Shown here piece after piece: positions 62,479 through 64,000 of a stretch of DNA of 64,000 bases. How positions within the stretch are numbered: position 1 is the stretch's first letter; every line of letters starts with the position of its first letter. The notes beneath the pieces were generated by a model, which worked only from the letters and a program-made list of their open reading frames with translations, was not told where the DNA came from and searched no databases. The stretch is from Apilactobacillus nanyangensis (GTDB taxonomy: Bacteria > Bacillota > Bacilli > Lactobacillales > Lactobacillaceae): the NCBI RefSeq assembly GCF_016861915.1, contig NZ_BOLX01000010.1, positions 1 to 64,000 on the forward strand, written 5' to 3'. A program made the translations under genes and the position numbers.

Positions 62479-63693
62479 ATGAAAAAAAGTGACCGATTTG
62501 TCTTAAAAACAGGATTAATCGCCTTAGTAGCTGGATTACTAGGTGGAGGAATTGCCTATGGTGGTGCTAGTTTATTGCAAAGTACCGGTGTGGACGTTGC
62601 TGTACCATCAGGATCTAATGCCGGAGGCACTGCATCTACATCTAATTTGAAAGTTGATGTTCAATCACAATCTGAAAAAGCTTACCAAGCTGTTAAGAAC
62701 TCAGTTGTTTCTGTAATCAATTTAAAATCAACCAGTTCAAGTTCATTTGATTCTATGCTAGGAAAGAGTTCTAGCAAACTAGAAGCTAACAGTGAAGGTT
62801 CTGGTGTGATTTACAAGAAGAGTGGTAATGCTGCATATATCGTAACCAACAACCACGTTGTTTCTGGAGCATCAGCAATCCAAGTGCTGTTGAGCAATGG
62901 AAAACAATTAGAAGCCAAGGTAGTTGGTACCGATAGTGTGACCGACCTAGCTGTATTGAAGATTAACGGAAGTATGATCAAATCAGTCGCTTCATTTGGT
63001 AACTCTGACAACATTAAAGTTGGTGAAACCTCTCTAGCAATTGGTTCACCACTAGGTTCTGCCTACGCTTCTTCTTTAACCCAAGGAATTATTTCTGCTA
63101 AGAAGCGTGAAGTTCCATTGACTGGTTCAAACGGACAAGCTACAGGTAACACTGCCACAGTTATCCAAACTGATACTGCAATCAACCCAGGTAACTCAGG
63201 TGGTCCATTGATTAACTTAGCTGGACAAGTTATCGGAATTAACTCAATGAAGTTAGCTTCTGATAGTGAAGGGACTAGCGTTGAAGGAATTGGTTTTGCT
63301 ATTCCAAGTAACGAAGTGGTTAAGATTATCAATCAACTAGTTAAGAACGGAAAAATTGAACGTCCAGCCCTTGGAATTCAATACGTTGACTTAACTAACA
63401 TTGCCGTTAGCCAACAAAAATCAATCCTAAAACTACCATCATCCGTTGAAAATGGAGTTGTTGTTTACACAGTTACTAAGAACAGTCCCGCTGAAAACGC
63501 CGGATTAAAGAAATATGATGTGATTGTTGAACTTGCTGGTAAGAAGATTTCTAGCCAAGACGAAGTTAAGAACATCCTCTATGGTCAAAAGCTTGGATCA
63601 ACGGTAAGTATTAAATACTACCGTGATGGAAAACTAAAGACTGGAACTGTTAAATTGACAGAAAGTACTTCTCAATTGAAAATCAATCAATAA
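62479..63693 (+). CDS. htrA: HtrA-family serine protease/chaperone
   Basis: HtrA degrades and refolds misfolded extracellular proteins. The 404-residue product has an N-terminal helix (about 12-32), a Ser-rich linker, a trypsin-like domain with catalytic His in TNNHVV, Asp in DLAVLKING and Ser in GNSGGPL (near residue 238), and one PDZ domain (about 310-400) with NSPAENAGLKKYDVI. It follows the Wal operon, as in other Firmicutes. Confidence 0.96.
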   Translation: MKKSDRFVLKTGLIALVAGLLGGGIAYGGASLLQSTGVDVAVPSGSNAGGTASTSNLKVDVQSQSEKAYQAVKNSVVSVINLKSTSSSSFDSMLGKSSSKLEANSEGSGVIYKKSGNAAYIVTNNHVVSGASAIQVLLSNGKQLEAKVVGTDSVTDLAVLKINGSMIKSVASFGNSDNIKVGETSLAIGSPLGSAYASSLTQGIISAKKREVPLTGSNGQATGNTATVIQTDTAINPGNSGGPLINLAGQVIGINSMKLASDSEGTSVEGIGFAIPSNEVVKIINQLVKNGKIERPALGIQYVDLTNIAVSQQKSILKLPSSVENGVVVYTVTKNSPAENAGLKKYDVIVELAGKKISSQDEVKNILYGQKLGSTVSIKYYRDGKLKTGTVKLTESTSQLKINQ

Positions 63694-63721
63694 CACGTAA
63701 TAATTTGAAAAAATTTTAAGT

Positions 63722-63760
63722 TATGAAAACGCTGACATGCTGGCCATTGTCAGCGTTTTG
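63722..63760 (+). terminator. Terminator after htrA
   Basis: AAAACGCTGACA and TGTCAGCGTTTT form a 12-bp stem around a 10-base loop, followed by a weak T tract. Confidence 0.8.
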
Positions 63761-63774
63761 GCGTTTTTAAGGGG

Positions 63775-63803
63775 TTGTATTTAATCTAAATAAGATGTAT
63801 AAA
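63775..63803 (+). promoter_or_regulatory. Promoter of the TauE/SafE gene
   Basis: TTGTAT (63775-63780), a 17-base spacer and TATAAA (63798-63803). Confidence 0.65.
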
Positions 63804-63846
63804 TTTATATATTGGATTTTAAATTGATAAATAAAAGGAGTTTTTC

Positions 63847-64000
63847 ATTATCACTATTTTTGGTTTTAGTGTATGGACATTGCTATTATTCATTCCAGTT
63901 GGTATCGTTGCCGGTATCTTAAGTACAGTAACTGGACTAGCTTCACTTGCCTCATACCCAGCGCTATTATATTGGGGTGCTTTAAACCCAATTTCAGCAA
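63847..64000 (+). CDS. TauE/SafE (TSUP) sulfite/sulfonate exporter, partial, AUU start
   Basis: The frame runs to the end of the window. It reads IFGFSVWTLLLFIPVGIVAGI, then STVTGLASLASYPALLYWGAL, the start of a TSUP permease with an early hydrophobic helix. A strong AAAGGAG (63834-63840) lies 6 bases before ATT 63847. No ATG or GTG occurs in the frame, and the first TTG is in the middle of the first helix. ATT is therefore the likeliest start, with the next codon ATC as alternative. TSUP members export sulfite, sulfonates or related anions; the substrate is unknown. Confidence 0.7.
   Translation, partial: MITIFGFSVWTLLLFIPVGIVAGILSTVTGLASLASYPALLYWGALNPISA

Overview
This 64-kb window is a low-GC Firmicutes chromosome segment around the replication origin, most probably from a member of the Lactobacillaceae; I cannot fix the genus. 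The evidence is the gene order mnmG-mnmE-jag-yidC-rnpA-rpmH / oriC / dnaA-dnaN-yaaA-recF-gyrB-gyrA-rpsF-ssb-rpsR-gdpP-rplI-dnaC, the use of T-box and TPP riboswitches, a ThiW-type thiamine transporter, NrdDG, a SufCDSUB operon and a WalRKHIJ-HtrA locus. Genes left of oriC run leftward and those to its right run rightward, as expected for leading-strand housekeeping genes.

Layout. 1-76: right end of an IS150-type (IS3 family) insertion sequence, inserted just downstream of mnmG. 95-5858: tRNA-modification, membrane-insertase and RNase P genes on the minus strand. 5859-7858: a two-part oriC with DnaA-box clusters on both sides of dnaA and a DnaA-trio/AT-rich unwinding element before dnaN. 7859-24416: replication, gyrase and ribosomal-protein genes, interrupted by a pepQ-type peptidase, an MFS exporter and a secreted protein. 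24477-35483: accessory genes, namely a second MFS exporter, a PadR/HAAS pair with two operators, a T-box-controlled amidohydrolase and peptide-binding protein, an aminotransferase with a D-2-hydroxyacid dehydrogenase, MarR/GNAT genes and aspartase. 35572-43375: a parS site, then sufB-U-S-D-C and nrdG-nrdD on the minus strand; the order suggests that anaerobic ribonucleotide reduction and Fe-S assembly share a transcript under tandem NrdR boxes. 43601-51093: an ElyC/SanA-like protein, a DUF1275 protein, two CPA2 antiporters, a zinc-ribbon membrane protein, MarR/GNAT, TPP riboswitch-thiW and a CPBP protease. 51130-55440: a polar amino-acid-type ABC transporter with a zinc methyltransferase-like URO-D protein. 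55753-64000: a zinc-ribbon protein, tRNA-Lys, the WalRK operon, htrA and the start of a TauE/SafE permease.

The most interesting element is the leader of the ABC/URO-D operon (about 55215-55440, minus strand). It encodes a 28-residue peptide with a Met-Met-Cys-Met-Cys-Met run. The peptide gene lies inside a long RNA hairpin and is followed by a strong terminator whose 5' arm can pair with the end of the leader. This is the layout of ribosome-mediated attenuation responding to methionine and cysteine. Four further observations stand out: three genes that appear to begin with AUU/AUC codons behind strong Shine-Dalgarno sequences; a GyrA whose two main quinolone-contact residues are Ala and Gly; three parS sites sharing one non-consensus core; and a T-box ahead of a peptide-utilisation pair.
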